Notes: generated from the letters alone by a model not told the origin. A stretch of DNA of 64,000 bases from Anaerolineaceae bacterium (GCA_012839565.1 DUMZ01000020.1:1-64000), one strand, 5' to 3'; counted from the stretch's first letter, positions 9,501 to 17,350 are shown. Translations and numbers: made by a program.

Positions 9501-10142
9501 GAGCTGAGTGATAGGTGGAGTGAAAACGTTGATATTGCTTTGAGGTATGCATGGGGTCTTGTCAGTCTTTCTGATAAGCAAGAGGACGTTGCTGCTCGTA
9601 AGACCACGGTTGATGAGCTAAAGATGCTTAGTGATAGGTGGAGTGAAAACGCTGAGATTGCTTTGGAGTATGCAATGGGTCTGGTCAATCTTTCGGCTAA
9701 ACAAGAGGAAGCTGCTGATTGCAAAACCACGGTTGATGAGCTGAAAGTGCTGAGTGACAGATGGCTTGAAAACGCTGAGATTGCTCTCCAGTATGGAAGA
9801 GGTCTAGTTATTCTTTCCCTTAAACAAAGTGAAACCGAAACCGGTCACACTGTTGAAAAGCTAAAAGAGCTCAATAACCAGTGGCCTAAAGATACCGATA
9901 TTGCTTTAACATATGGTAGGGGTTTGGTCATTCTTTTTGTTAAACAAAACAAAACTATTGCTCTGGAAACTAGTGAAGTGTTGTTAGAACTCTATGATAA
10001 GTATCCTGAAATCATTGAACCATTACTGAAGTTTGAAAAGATGGTCATTGATCTTTATAAAAAGCAAGACGAAATTGATGCTTTGATTGCAGAAAAAGAC
10101 AAAGCAATCGAATCAGTGCTAAAAAATGCTTACAAACCCTAA
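6552..10142 (+). CDS. STAND-type NTPase with C-terminal TPR-like repeats
   Basis: A 1196-aa protein in three parts. Residues 1-205 are helical and rich in charged residues, with no motif I recognise; this is where STAND proteins carry an effector or partner-binding domain. Residues 206 to about 620 form a STAND/NACHT-like NTPase: Walker A GFGGIGKS at 233-240, Walker B LLLVFDYA at 282-289 and RIVFLERQG at 314-322, then winged-helix-like sequence. From about 620 to 1150 there are about 13 TPR-like repeats of 41 residues. No signal peptide or membrane segment, so cytoplasmic. AAAGGAT precedes ATG 6552 and TATAAT lies at 6502-6507. The gene is clearly A+T richer than its neighbours, which suggests transfer. 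STAND-TPR proteins such as Avs sense phage proteins; that role here is inference. It is a single gene, near but not in the cas operon. Confidence 0.75.
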   Translation: MVESAFLINSFKWLASVLVKKVEGDLVGEISDSVHDKIKKAQIEQTLNEKFERYFNEQYESLSIFEEFNVRRLNEWLLDNLYTKVIKCFVIDGLQEKDRYKNSFMKSAYARAEANTEIKIKGVKAYVESFLNAFEYYYFILHENELDQYLLLKQTEDIRIILHNERKELEESINQHDSFAEFIDSIILEPLKSDIRFHYLNPKIGFVRRDKQFKVLDDFLEREEDLLSLAITGFGGIGKSKLLYHYILELNNSTEWKAVKLNNFHVDKLYDKYTEWHYPKNLLLVFDYAAEKSEKIGKWLQAVCQSRSRPRKMRIVFLERQGLIAVNEQIILPLWYQNINKESGKVLETIQYELGNGFYELPLFTKDEMFQVMDMHPELEDELPQTTKESIYDKIVSFSDDGKDERFNTPLIALLLVDAHVNKKNIPDSKKLMEYVIKRNKDSLERFFPDSENKKSLVDAVERLLVYATATGGWDLTELSSFLDNDRELLEKTLGEDELISLLDFLNGGTQEHNKLEPLKPDIIGEYFVLNYIKKKRRWGGCKKIVETCWKKPEEFESFLNRCTRSYLGEFSNLVFDENAILFLGANPLAQAIVLFGMTTLSDITHLKSAVECIERLYYKNEENDIAEVYATSLFNLSVDQDEVTACQITVDELKMLSDRWSENAEISLRYAMGLVNLSTIQNKIDTLKTIFNELKMVNDKWIENADIASTYASGLVNLSVMQEKADVRKTNVDELEVLNKRWPENIEIAISYARGLVMLSALTEKADARKSIVEKLKLLSKRWSENAEIASAYARGLFNLSAKQGDAASRKTTVDELKVLYDRWSENAEITSAYAIGLVYLSASQKDAAARKTSVDVLKVLYDRWFENTEIAEFYAIGLFNLSVEQKEVIVLKTLVDELRGMTDRWLENAEIAHMYAMGLVNLSARQDEAASRKTTVDELKVLYDRWLENAEIAIEYASGLFNLSVGQKEVTALKTTIDELRELSDRWSENVDIALRYAWGLVSLSDKQEDVAARKTTVDELKMLSDRWSENAEIALEYAMGLVNLSAKQEEAADCKTTVDELKVLSDRWLENAEIALQYGRGLVILSLKQSETETGHTVEKLKELNNQWPKDTDIALTYGRGLVILFVKQNKTIALETSEVLLELYDKYPEIIEPLLKFEKMVIDLYKKQDEIDALIAEKDKAIESVLKNAYKP
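8430..10010 (+). repeat. Tandem 123-bp repeats encoding TPR-like units
   Basis: Twelve clear units and one degenerate first unit, each with a core like RWSENAEIALEYAMGLVNLS and a linker like KTTVDELKVL. Unit length is 123 bp (for example cores at 8907 and 9030). Several copies share long identical DNA stretches, such as the segment starting near 8977 and again near 9357, so duplication is recent. Confidence 0.85.
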
Positions 10143-10280
10143 AATCATTTTTGTAACGATAGAGACGCTTTATATGAGTATCAGATTTGGCGATAATATC
10201 TATCACCCCTTCTCTAAACAAATACCAGGATACTGTGCATTATCGCTTAAGGATTAAAGCATAAGTCTTATAATAGCGCT

Positions 10281-11099
10281 ATGGCAAACCCGAAATTTGA
10301 AACATACCGACATTTTAAGCGACCTGGGCTGATGAGACGGCGGGTGGATGTGTGGCTGCCGGCGCGGTATCATGCCGAGCCTGAGCGCAAATTCCCGGTG
10401 CTTTATATGCACGACGGGCAGAACGCTTTTACGCGCAGTCCTTATGTGGGCACGGGCTGGATGGCGCATGAATGCATCGACACCCTGGCGGCTGAAGGGA
10501 AAATCACGCCACCTGTGGTGGTTGCCATCAGCTGCACGCTAAACCGCATAGGCGACTATCTGCCCCAAAAACCGCTGGCTTATCCTGGCGCGGTGGACTA
10601 TGTAAAACAAATTACGCCGCGCTATTTTTGGCCTCGCAGTGAGGTATCGGACGAATATTTGCGCTTGATTGTGCAGGATATCAAGCCTTTCATCGACAGT
10701 AACTATCGCGTGCTGAGCAATGCTGAACACACCGCGATGATGGGCTCGAGTATGGGCGGTTTGATTTCGCTTTATGCGCTGACGGAATATCCGCAGGTCT
10801 TTGGAAAGGTGGCTTGCCTGAGCACGCACTGGCCTATTTTGGGCGAGTATTTTATGCGATACCTGCGCGAAACCCTGCCCGAAGCGGGGGCGCATAAGCT
10901 CTATTTTGACCATGGGGGCGCAGGTTTGGACCAGCAATACGCGCCTTATCAGGCCGAGACAGACGCGCTGATAAAGGCGAAGGGCTACCAGGCTGGGATT
11001 GATTTTCAGAGCCTGTTTTTTGAGAACGACGACCATAACGAGCTCTTTTGGTCCGCGCGTTTGCATTTGCCGATGACGTTTTTGTTCGCTTTGCAGTAA
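10281..11099 (+). CDS. Esterase, alpha/beta hydrolase of the esterase D / Fes type
   Basis: A 272-aa cytoplasmic hydrolase (no signal peptide). The start PVLYMHDGQNAFTRS is typical of the PF00756 esterase group. The nucleophile elbow GSSMG has Ser157; the acid is probably in YFDHGGAGLD and the histidine in ENDDHNELFW near the C-terminus, so the triad is complete. The substrate is unknown: members act on enterobactin, S-formylglutathione, acyl or carbohydrate esters. TATAAT at 10269-10274 leaves only 6 nt before ATG, so the mRNA is probably leaderless. Stands alone between the STAND gene and a repeat region. Confidence 0.85.
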   Translation: MANPKFETYRHFKRPGLMRRRVDVWLPARYHAEPERKFPVLYMHDGQNAFTRSPYVGTGWMAHECIDTLAAEGKITPPVVVAISCTLNRIGDYLPQKPLAYPGAVDYVKQITPRYFWPRSEVSDEYLRLIVQDIKPFIDSNYRVLSNAEHTAMMGSSMGGLISLYALTEYPQVFGKVACLSTHWPILGEYFMRYLRETLPEAGAHKLYFDHGGAGLDQQYAPYQAETDALIKAKGYQAGIDFQSLFFENDDHNELFWSARLHLPMTFLFALQ

Positions 11100-11113
11100 G
11101 CGTTTTTTTGCCA

Positions 11114-11209
11114 GCGGCGGGACGCCGGGGCGAGATTCTCATACATTGTGCCGGTGTACACACCGTGCGACATATTTTTTCTCTCCTGCCGGCGTCCCGC
11201 CGTGCAGAT
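11114..11209. repeat. Inverted pair of family B repeats (CGGCGGGACGCCGG)
   Basis: GCGGCGGGACGCCGGGG at 11114-11130 and its inverted partner TGCCGGCGTCCCGCCG at 11187-11202. Between them is CGGTGTACACACCG, itself nearly palindromic. The same unit occurs at 27136-27244, 35157-35220 and 46571-46595. Non-coding. Confidence 0.8.
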
Positions 11210-11271
11210 TTGGTAAGTTTTGTGATGTCACTCGTCTTTATCATTAGCGTTTTGGTATTTCTGTTTTAAAG

Positions 11272-11370
11272 ACCCACACCCTTTATCCCTCTCCCCTCGG
11301 ACAACTCATTTTTGTGACACTATATAGCCACAAAGATGAATCGTTGTCCTGGAGAGGGGGAATAATAACG
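11272..11370. repeat. Family C inverted repeat, MITE-like
   Basis: CCCTCTCCCCTCGGACAAC on the left and GTTGTCCTGGAGAGGGGG on the right form a long imperfect stem around about 38 nt. The outer sequence ACCCACACCCTTTATCCC is shared with elements at 29915-29939 and 41181-41350. The rest of 11371-11681 holds two hairpins and the promoter region of the ABC operon. Confidence 0.7.
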
Positions 11371-11484
11371 CAATGTTCTTTCAACTTGCGTGCCAAAAAA
11401 TCCAAAATACATAAATCTGAATAAACCCGAATAAAAAATCATCACATGAATCTCGGACTAAAGTCTTAGCTGATTTCAACCTGT

Positions 11485-11507
11485 GAGACCAAGGCGAAAG
11501 TGGTCTC
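11485..11507. promoter_or_regulatory. Inverted repeat GAGACCA-N9-TGGTCTC, possible operator
   Basis: A perfect 7-bp inverted repeat about 175 bp before the ABC operon. It may be an operator of the linked NarL-type regulator or a relic of the family A repeat, with which it shares GAGACCA. Confidence 0.35.
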
Positions 11508-11528
11508 GCGTTCTATACTGATGATACT

Positions 11529-11562
11529 GGCAAAAGGAGTGCTTTCCAAAGCGCTTTTTGCC
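11529..11562. repeat. Hairpin GGCAAAAGG...GCTTTTTGCC
   Basis: A 34-nt near-perfect stem-loop (GGCAAAA and GCTTT against AAAGC and TTTTTGCC). No T-run follows on either strand, so it is not a standard terminator. Role unknown; it lies in the presumed leader of the ABC operon. Confidence 0.4.
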
Positions 11563-11681
11563 AAGGCTGAATGTTAACGTTGACCGCAATCATTGAGCGT
11601 CAAAAATGAATGCCAACAATGAACGTCAACAACGCGTACAAAAATGCAAAAATGCAAAACAATGCAAAAAGAGGTGAATTT

Positions 11682-12440
11682 ATGCAAAACAATACCATCG
11701 TCCATGTCCAGGGCGTCCACAAGGAACTTTCCAACGACGAAAAAACCTTTCCTATCCTTCACAATATCAATTTGAGCATCCGCCAGGGCGAATGGGTATC
11801 GCTGGTCGGGCCGAGTGGCTCGGGCAAAACCACGCTGTTGGGCATCATGGCCGGCATCGACCGCCCCACGACCGGCAAAGTCTTTATGCATGGGCAGGAA
11901 ATCAGCAGTATGCGCGAGGGGCAACTGGCGCGCTTTCGCAACCAGCAAATCGGCATCATTTTCCAGTCCTTTTTTCTCATCAGTAGCCTTACCGCGCTTG
12001 AAAACGTAGCCGTGCCCCTGTTCATCGGCAAAAACAAACGCCACGCTCTGGATAAAGCAGCGGATATGCTGGCGCAGGTGGGACTTTCGCATCGCCTGAA
12101 CAACCGCCCGCATCAGCTTTCCGGTGGCGAACAGCAACGCGTGGCCATCGCGCGGGCGCTGGTTACCGAACCCGCCATTCTCTATGCCGACGAACCCACT
12201 GGCAACCTGGACAGCAGCTCCAGCCAGCAGTTAATGATGCTTTTGCACACCCTGCGCAAACGACAGAACCTGTCTTTGATGGTGGTAACCCACGATAACA
12301 ATGTCGCCGCGCATGGTGACCGCGTGTTGCATCTCTACGACGGCATGTTGGTCGACAGGCCCGCCAGCGTTGCCAGCAGTCCCAGCACCACAACCGCGCT
12401 GGCTCCCATGCCCAAGAGCGAAGCCAACGGGAGGCAGTAA
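11682..12440 (+). CDS. ABC transporter ATPase (LolD/MacB/BceA type)
   Basis: A 252-aa nucleotide-binding subunit. Walker A GPSGSGKTT, signature LSGGEQQRVAIARAL and Walker B ILYADEPTGNLDS are of the MacB/LolD/BceA clade, which powers FtsX-like permeases in mechanotransmission or export rather than nutrient uptake. ATG 11682 is chosen because GAGGTG lies 7 nt before it; longer upstream frames lack a site. It abuts the permease gene with no gap, and the histidine kinase and response regulator follow, so the four genes form one module, likely for antimicrobial-peptide or envelope-stress resistance (inference). Confidence 0.93.
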   Translation: MQNNTIVHVQGVHKELSNDEKTFPILHNINLSIRQGEWVSLVGPSGSGKTTLLGIMAGIDRPTTGKVFMHGQEISSMREGQLARFRNQQIGIIFQSFFLISSLTALENVAVPLFIGKNKRHALDKAADMLAQVGLSHRLNNRPHQLSGGEQQRVAIARALVTEPAILYADEPTGNLDSSSSQQLMMLLHTLRKRQNLSLMVVTHDNNVAAHGDRVLHLYDGMLVDRPASVASSPSTTTALAPMPKSEANGRQ

Positions 12441-14990
12441 ATGAAAGCGAACCGGTCTTACTTTTGGCAAATCGCGGCGCGCAACCTGAAGCATGGCGGT
12501 CAGCGCGCGGTGCTGGCCATTTTGTGCATCCTTTTTGGGGTGATGTCTTTGGTCGGCATGAACACGCTGGCAAACACTTTGCGTCCGGCTTTGCTCGTTC
12601 ATGGGCGCGAAATTTTGGGCGGCGATTTTGGCGTTTATAAGAGTGGTGATGTCAGTTTTAGCGAAGAAAACCGCCAGGGTTTTGAAAAGCTCCAGGCTGA
12701 GGGCAAAATTGAAGGCTTTACCATGATCGCGGGTTCCAAAAATCTGATTTTTAAGCTTGAAAACGACCCGGTGTGGCACTACGCGGGTAACGCTTTGGGC
12801 GTGGACACCAAAACCTACCCTTTGGCAGGCAATCTTGCTCTTGCGGATAAGACGGTAAAAGAGCCGATTAAGCTTCTTGAACAGGAAAATGTCATCTTAA
12901 TCACCGCGGATATCGCCGAGAGTTTTGCTATCAAAACCGGCGACACGCTTTTAATCAGCAATATCAACGTTGGCAAACCGCTGAAAGTCACGGTGGCGGG
13001 CATTATTATCGACACGCCCAACCACGAAGGTGACAAAATTTACTATTCCTACGACCTTGCCCGCGCGCTGGAGAATGGCAATCTACAGCTGGACACAACG
13101 ATGGTTAATGTCAGCCAGGAAAAGAAACAAGCTTTAATCGACTATGCCGATGAAATTGATTGCTGGGTTTGGTCAGCGCATAGCCTGGACACTTCGCGCC
13201 AGGAACGCGACAGCACCGTGCGCCTGATGCTCAACTCGGCAGGAGGACTGGGCTTGCTGGTGGGTGGTATCGGCGTGGCAAACACGATGGTTGTGCTCAT
13301 CAGCCGCCGGCGCAAACAAATTGCCACCTGGAAGCTCCTGGGCTACGAAAACAAACACATCCGCGCCATTTTCCTGCTTGAAGCGCTGATGATGGGCGCG
13401 ATTGGCTCGCTCATTGGCGCCGGTCTGGGTGTTTTGCTTTCAAAGGGGCTCACCAAAATCTTCCTGGGCACTGCCACCTGGCTGGTTGTCTGGAAACCCG
13501 ACTACGTATCCGTGGCGATTGGCCTGGGCGCGGGCATGATTACCAGCTTGCTGTTCACCCTGTGGGCGATTTTGCGCGCCAGTAACGTGAGCCCCGCCAG
13601 CGTTATCCGCGCGGAAGATGGCAAAGCGCAAAAAGGCTCGCTGGTCAAAGACATCGTTCTGCTCACGCTAATCTTTGGCGTGTTTATGGTGATGGTGACG
13701 CTTATCATTGGCTCTGTTGTGGAAGGTCTCAAGTATATGGGCATCGCTGTGCTGGCATTGATACTGGTGTGTCTGTTCATCGCGGCTGCCATTTGGGTCC
13801 TTACCGCGCTGATGCCCACCAAACGCTTTCCGCAGCTCTTTTTGGCGCGCCAGCATTTGCGCCGTGGTGGCATTACGCCCATCATGGCGGGTGCCGCGCT
13901 TTTTGTGGGCGTGCTGACCATCTTCTTTGCCGCTTTGGCGCTGGGAAGTTCGCAAAATTTTAACGTTGATATTGCCGAAGTCTGGGAGGGTCCCAACGCG
14001 GTCATTTTAGCGCCCTATTCCGAAGAAGCCGCGGTGCGCGAAGCTGTTGCTAAACTCGCGCCCATCGAGACGGATATGGGCTACCGGGTTTCGCTGAAAT
14101 CGGTTGAAAGCGAATATGACCATCTTGTGGATCACGTTATCTTCGGACGGGAAAGTGAATTGGGCTTTTCACTGGAAGACTCCGCCCCTGGTGAGAGTTT
14201 TAAAAATTCGACAGGTGCCTGGGTCATGGACGAAGCCACTTATATGCCAGCAGAAGATGCCACTGAATTTAAAGAAAGAATGGCAATTGAAAAAGCAGGA
14301 CTAAGCAAAGACCTGACGGTTGAATTTGCCGATGGCAAGGTGGTTGAAATTCCTTTCGCGGGTGAGTATATGCCCACAGAAGATTTGCCAACGACCCTAA
14401 ACTACTTCCGCCCCATTTATATGCAATCCGACGCGCTGAAAGCGATTACCGAGCCCGACCAGTTGCAATATTATCTCAAACTTAGTCCGGAAGCGCTCAA
14501 AAATATGTCGCAAACGCTCAAAGAGCTTGATGAGCAAGCGGTGGTGATTAATATGATTGACTGGCTGGGGCGTAACATCCAAAAAGAGAAAAACTTCTTT
14601 ATCCTTGCCGTGGCGATGGCGACATTGGCTTTTTCAGCTGGCTTTGTGCTGATTGCCAACTCGGTGAGCCTTTCCATACTCAACCGCCGCTACGAAATTG
14701 GCGTGCTCAAGTGCGTTGGCTATTCTCAGGGTAAAATACTGTTAAGTTTTGTTTTGGAATACTTCATCGTCGCTTTTACCGCCTTTGTGGCGGGGCTGGT
14801 GGCAACGGAAACCTTACTGTTTGTCGTGCGTCGCTCGAACGATTTTGCCATGCGGTATATCACCTTGCCGCCTTACGCGATTGGCATTACCGCGGTGATG
14901 ACGATGGGTATCACCGCGCTGGCGGTCATCCTGGTGGCATGGAAGCCGATTCAGGTGTCGCCGACCATTGTCTTGGCCGACCGGGAGTAA
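12441..14990 (+). CDS. ABC transporter permease, double FtsX domain
   Basis: An 849-aa membrane protein. TM1 lies near residues 20-40 after a basic N-terminus (RNLKHGGQRAVLAIL), followed by an extracytoplasmic MacB-like domain to about 265. An FtsX core with 3 TM spans then follows, starting GLLVGGIGVANTMVVLISRRR (about 271). A central TM group is at 405-460, a second extracytoplasmic domain at about 510-700, and a second FtsX core starting near 715 with NRRYEIGVLKCVG. The two-FtsX layout with a large external domain is that of BceB/MacB-related exporters. Starts immediately after the ATPase stop. Confidence 0.9.
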   Translation: MKANRSYFWQIAARNLKHGGQRAVLAILCILFGVMSLVGMNTLANTLRPALLVHGREILGGDFGVYKSGDVSFSEENRQGFEKLQAEGKIEGFTMIAGSKNLIFKLENDPVWHYAGNALGVDTKTYPLAGNLALADKTVKEPIKLLEQENVILITADIAESFAIKTGDTLLISNINVGKPLKVTVAGIIIDTPNHEGDKIYYSYDLARALENGNLQLDTTMVNVSQEKKQALIDYADEIDCWVWSAHSLDTSRQERDSTVRLMLNSAGGLGLLVGGIGVANTMVVLISRRRKQIATWKLLGYENKHIRAIFLLEALMMGAIGSLIGAGLGVLLSKGLTKIFLGTATWLVVWKPDYVSVAIGLGAGMITSLLFTLWAILRASNVSPASVIRAEDGKAQKGSLVKDIVLLTLIFGVFMVMVTLIIGSVVEGLKYMGIAVLALILVCLFIAAAIWVLTALMPTKRFPQLFLARQHLRRGGITPIMAGAALFVGVLTIFFAALALGSSQNFNVDIAEVWEGPNAVILAPYSEEAAVREAVAKLAPIETDMGYRVSLKSVESEYDHLVDHVIFGRESELGFSLEDSAPGESFKNSTGAWVMDEATYMPAEDATEFKERMAIEKAGLSKDLTVEFADGKVVEIPFAGEYMPTEDLPTTLNYFRPIYMQSDALKAITEPDQLQYYLKLSPEALKNMSQTLKELDEQAVVINMIDWLGRNIQKEKNFFILAVAMATLAFSAGFVLIANSVSLSILNRRYEIGVLKCVGYSQGKILLSFVLEYFIVAFTAFVAGLVATETLLFVVRRSNDFAMRYITLPPYAIGITAVMTMGITALAVILVAWKPIQVSPTIVLADRE

Positions 14991-15003
14991 ACTAAGTTAT
15001 AGA

Positions 15004-15029
15004 CCGGGCGCGCCGTCAAACGCGCCCGG
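15004..15029 (+). other. GC-rich hairpin between permease and kinase genes
   Basis: CCGGGCGCG and CGCGCCCGG form a perfect 9-bp stem with an 8-nt loop, 13 bp after the permease stop and 12 bp before the kinase ATG. There is no T-run, so it more likely sets the ratio of upstream to downstream mRNA or guards a 3' end than stops transcription. Confidence 0.5.
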
Positions 15030-15041
15030 GAAGGACGTTTT

Positions 15042-16556
15042 ATGAACGCACAAAAGAGAATGAGAGTCCCGTTCCTGCGCAGTATCCGTGGCAAGATGGC
15101 TACCAGCTTTACGCTGGTAATCGTCTTTATTATCATCATGGTTTTGGGCTTTGTGGCGATTATCCTGGTGGTAGGAGATGGCAGTCGCCTGGGCACTACT
15201 GGTTATGTGAACGACGTGGTGAGTGCCTTGCGCATCCAAAGTTACTATTATCAGGATGCAAATGGCTATTCCCCAGAGCGCTTGCAGGAAATGATTGAAT
15301 ATATCAGCCAGCAGGGTTACTTAGTGATGCCGTCAGGCAGCTGGATAAACACAGACAAAGCCAGACTGGTGCATGGCACGGAGTTTTTCGTCATTGATAA
15401 GAACAAAATGGTTGTGGCCAGTACCACGCAAACGCCGGGTTATATCGTCGGTGAAGCTTACAAGCCACTTGAGAGTAACGAGTACGAAGAATCAAACATC
15501 GATTTTTTGCTTGATATACGTCGCTCGTCAGAACCGGTGTCTTTTTCGCGGCTTAATGGCGCCATCGAGATTCTCGTTCCCCTGGGCGGGTATAGTGATG
15601 AAATAGACTATCCAGTATGGGAGCTAAGCTATATTGTCGGTTTTACGGTTGAACCCGCGCCGCGCTTTTCCATTGTGCCCTTCTTGCAATATCTGCCCTT
15701 TGTGCTCGCCATTGTGGTTTTGATTATCGTTGTTGTCACGCCACTGGGTGTCATTTTTGGTTTGATTGCCGGCAGGGGACTCACCAAACGCATCAGCAAT
15801 CTGGCGGTCGCTTCGGAGCAACTCGCTCAGGGCAATTTTGAGGCTATTCCACTGGATAGAAGCCGCGATGAAATCGGGCAGCTTAATCGCCAAATGCGCA
15901 GCATGTCGCAAAATTTGCAAACGCTGATGCAAAGTCAGCAACAACTGGCGGCTATTGAAGAGCGCAACCGCCTGGCGCGCGAACTGCACGATACGGTCAA
16001 GCAACAGAACTTTGCCACGCAAATGCAAATCCGCGCCGCGCAGAACCTGATAGCTACCGACCCCGCCAGCGTCAGCGCGCGCCTGAACGAAGCCGAGAAC
16101 CTTTTGCGCAGTTCGCAGGATGAACTGGCGGTGATTATCAGGCAGTTGCGTCCTGCTCAGCTGGAAGACCGCGGACTGGCGGACACCCTGCGTCAAACGA
16201 TTCGCAGCTGGTGTAACCAAACGCAGATTCCGGTGCAGGTCAATATCACTGGTGAAAGGCGCATTCCTTTGGAGCAGGAACAGGCTTTGTTGCGGGTCGC
16301 GCAAGAAGCGCTCAGCAACGTCGCGCGTCACAGCAGGGCGAGCATGGTCTGGTTTGGTTTGGATTATGGACCCAATGAACTGACCATGACCATCAGCGAC
16401 AATGGCGTTGGCTTTGGCCGCAAACCGCGCGGTGGTATGGGCTTGCAAAACATGCAGGAAAGAATCGAAAGCCTGGGTGGCTGGTTTGGCACCTCCAGTG
16501 CGCCTGGTCAGGGCACGCAGGTTGTGGTTCGGTTGCCACTAACTGGACTTGGCTAG
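15042..16556 (+). CDS. Sensor histidine kinase, NarL/LiaS type
   Basis: A 504-aa membrane kinase. TM1 at about 20-45, external sensor domain to about 205, TM2 at about 220-245, HAMP domain, then HisKA_3 with the phosphoacceptor His316 in RELHDTVKQQ, and a HATPase_c domain with SDNGVGF and a G-box MGLQNMQER. The HDTVKQQ context is that of LiaS/DesK-like kinases, which pair with LuxR-type regulators; the next gene is one. GGAAGG lies near the ATG. It follows the ABC genes and probably senses the exporter's substrate or its transport flux. Confidence 0.93.
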   Translation: MNAQKRMRVPFLRSIRGKMATSFTLVIVFIIIMVLGFVAIILVVGDGSRLGTTGYVNDVVSALRIQSYYYQDANGYSPERLQEMIEYISQQGYLVMPSGSWINTDKARLVHGTEFFVIDKNKMVVASTTQTPGYIVGEAYKPLESNEYEESNIDFLLDIRRSSEPVSFSRLNGAIEILVPLGGYSDEIDYPVWELSYIVGFTVEPAPRFSIVPFLQYLPFVLAIVVLIIVVVTPLGVIFGLIAGRGLTKRISNLAVASEQLAQGNFEAIPLDRSRDEIGQLNRQMRSMSQNLQTLMQSQQQLAAIEERNRLARELHDTVKQQNFATQMQIRAAQNLIATDPASVSARLNEAENLLRSSQDELAVIIRQLRPAQLEDRGLADTLRQTIRSWCNQTQIPVQVNITGERRIPLEQEQALLRVAQEALSNVARHSRASMVWFGLDYGPNELTMTISDNGVGFGRKPRGGMGLQNMQERIESLGGWFGTSSAPGQGTQVVVRLPLTGLG

Positions 16557-16565
16557 CTGTTTTTT

Positions 16566-16590
16566 GTTCGCCCGTGGTCTCCTGACCATG
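16566..16590. repeat. Family A intergenic palindrome, copy 1
   Basis: GTTCG, 2 nt, then CGTGGTC-TCCT-GACCATG: a 7-bp hairpin with a 4-nt loop. It lies between kinase and regulator genes. Other copies are at 17351, 27181, 35085, 35115, 39089 and 54958. Confidence 0.8.
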
Positions 16591-16634
16591 AGCTTTAAGC
16601 CTGCTGTTATGCTAAGATTAACAAAGGAAAAGCA

Positions 16635-17300
16635 ATGACAGAAAAAATCAGAATTCTCCTCGTTGATGACCACGCCGTGGTGCGCCTGGGGCTAAAAAGC
16701 TATTTTGCCACCACACCCGACATTGAAGTTATCGGCGAAGCCAGCAACGGTTACGAAGCCATCCAGGTCGCCCAGAACCTGTTGCCCGATGTTATCCTGA
16801 TGGACCTGCTCATGCCCGGCATGGACGGTGTCGAGGCGACCCGCCAAATCAAAGCCAAATTGCCCAGCACCGAGGTAATTGTGCTCACGTCGTATCACGA
16901 GGACGAAAACATCTTTCCCGCCATCCGCGCGGGGGCATTGTCGTATCTGCTCAAGGATATTGACCCCGATGACTTAAGCAACGCCATTCGCCTGGCGGCG
17001 CGCAAAGAGGCGGTGCTCAACCCGCGTGTCGCTTCGCGCCTGATGCAGGAAGTGCGCGGGGGTCGGCGCGCTGAGGACTATAACCCGCTCAACGAACTCA
17101 CCGACCGCGAAATGGAAGTGCTGCAAGAAATCGCCAGCGGGAAATCCAACGCCGAAATTGCCGCCACCCTGTTTATCAGCGAAAAGACGGTCAAAACGCA
17201 TATCACCAACATATTAGCCAAACTCCATCTTAGCGACCGCACCCAGGCCGCCGTCCTGGCATGGCAGAGTGGGGTTGTAAGAAGGCGAGATGGTAGCTAG
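16635..17300 (+). CDS. Response regulator, NarL/LuxR family
   Basis: A 221-aa regulator: receiver domain with the acidic pair in LLVDDHAVV, phosphoacceptor Asp57 (ILMDLLMPG) and the switch Lys in YLLKDID, then a LuxR-type HTH (LTDREMEVLQEIASGKSNAEIAAT begins near 155). It is the partner of the kinase just upstream and would control the ABC operon. An AAGGAAAAG site precedes ATG 16635 and a TAAGAT -10-like box lies at 16613, so it may also have its own promoter. Confidence 0.95.
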   Translation: MTEKIRILLVDDHAVVRLGLKSYFATTPDIEVIGEASNGYEAIQVAQNLLPDVILMDLLMPGMDGVEATRQIKAKLPSTEVIVLTSYHEDENIFPAIRAGALSYLLKDIDPDDLSNAIRLAARKEAVLNPRVASRLMQEVRGGRRAEDYNPLNELTDREMEVLQEIASGKSNAEIAATLFISEKTVKTHITNILAKLHLSDRTQAAVLAWQSGVVRRRDGS

Positions 17301-17350
17301 AAGGTGAAGGGCAAGAACTTACACGGAGTGGGGTAAATTAAGTTCGTGAA

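Noticed and set aside
8492-9730. Two repeated minus-strand frames opposite the STAND repeats (8492-8992 and 9293-9730)
   Set aside because: They mirror the 123-bp repeats and have no start signals; the coding signal on the plus strand is much stronger.
6552-10142. STAND gene as part of the cas operon
   Set aside because: It is on the other strand and separated by leuS and its T-box leader.
11048-11269. Short frames in the family B repeat region (also 35091-35303)
   Set aside because: They cross hairpin repeats and lack ribosome sites or family motifs.
15004-15029. GC hairpin as an intrinsic terminator
   Set aside because: No T-run follows, and the next gene starts 12 bp on, in the same operon by context.
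15624-16448. Minus-strand frame of 274 aa opposite the histidine kinase
   Set aside because: It lies fully inside a well-defined HisKA_3/HATPase gene and has no domain of its own.
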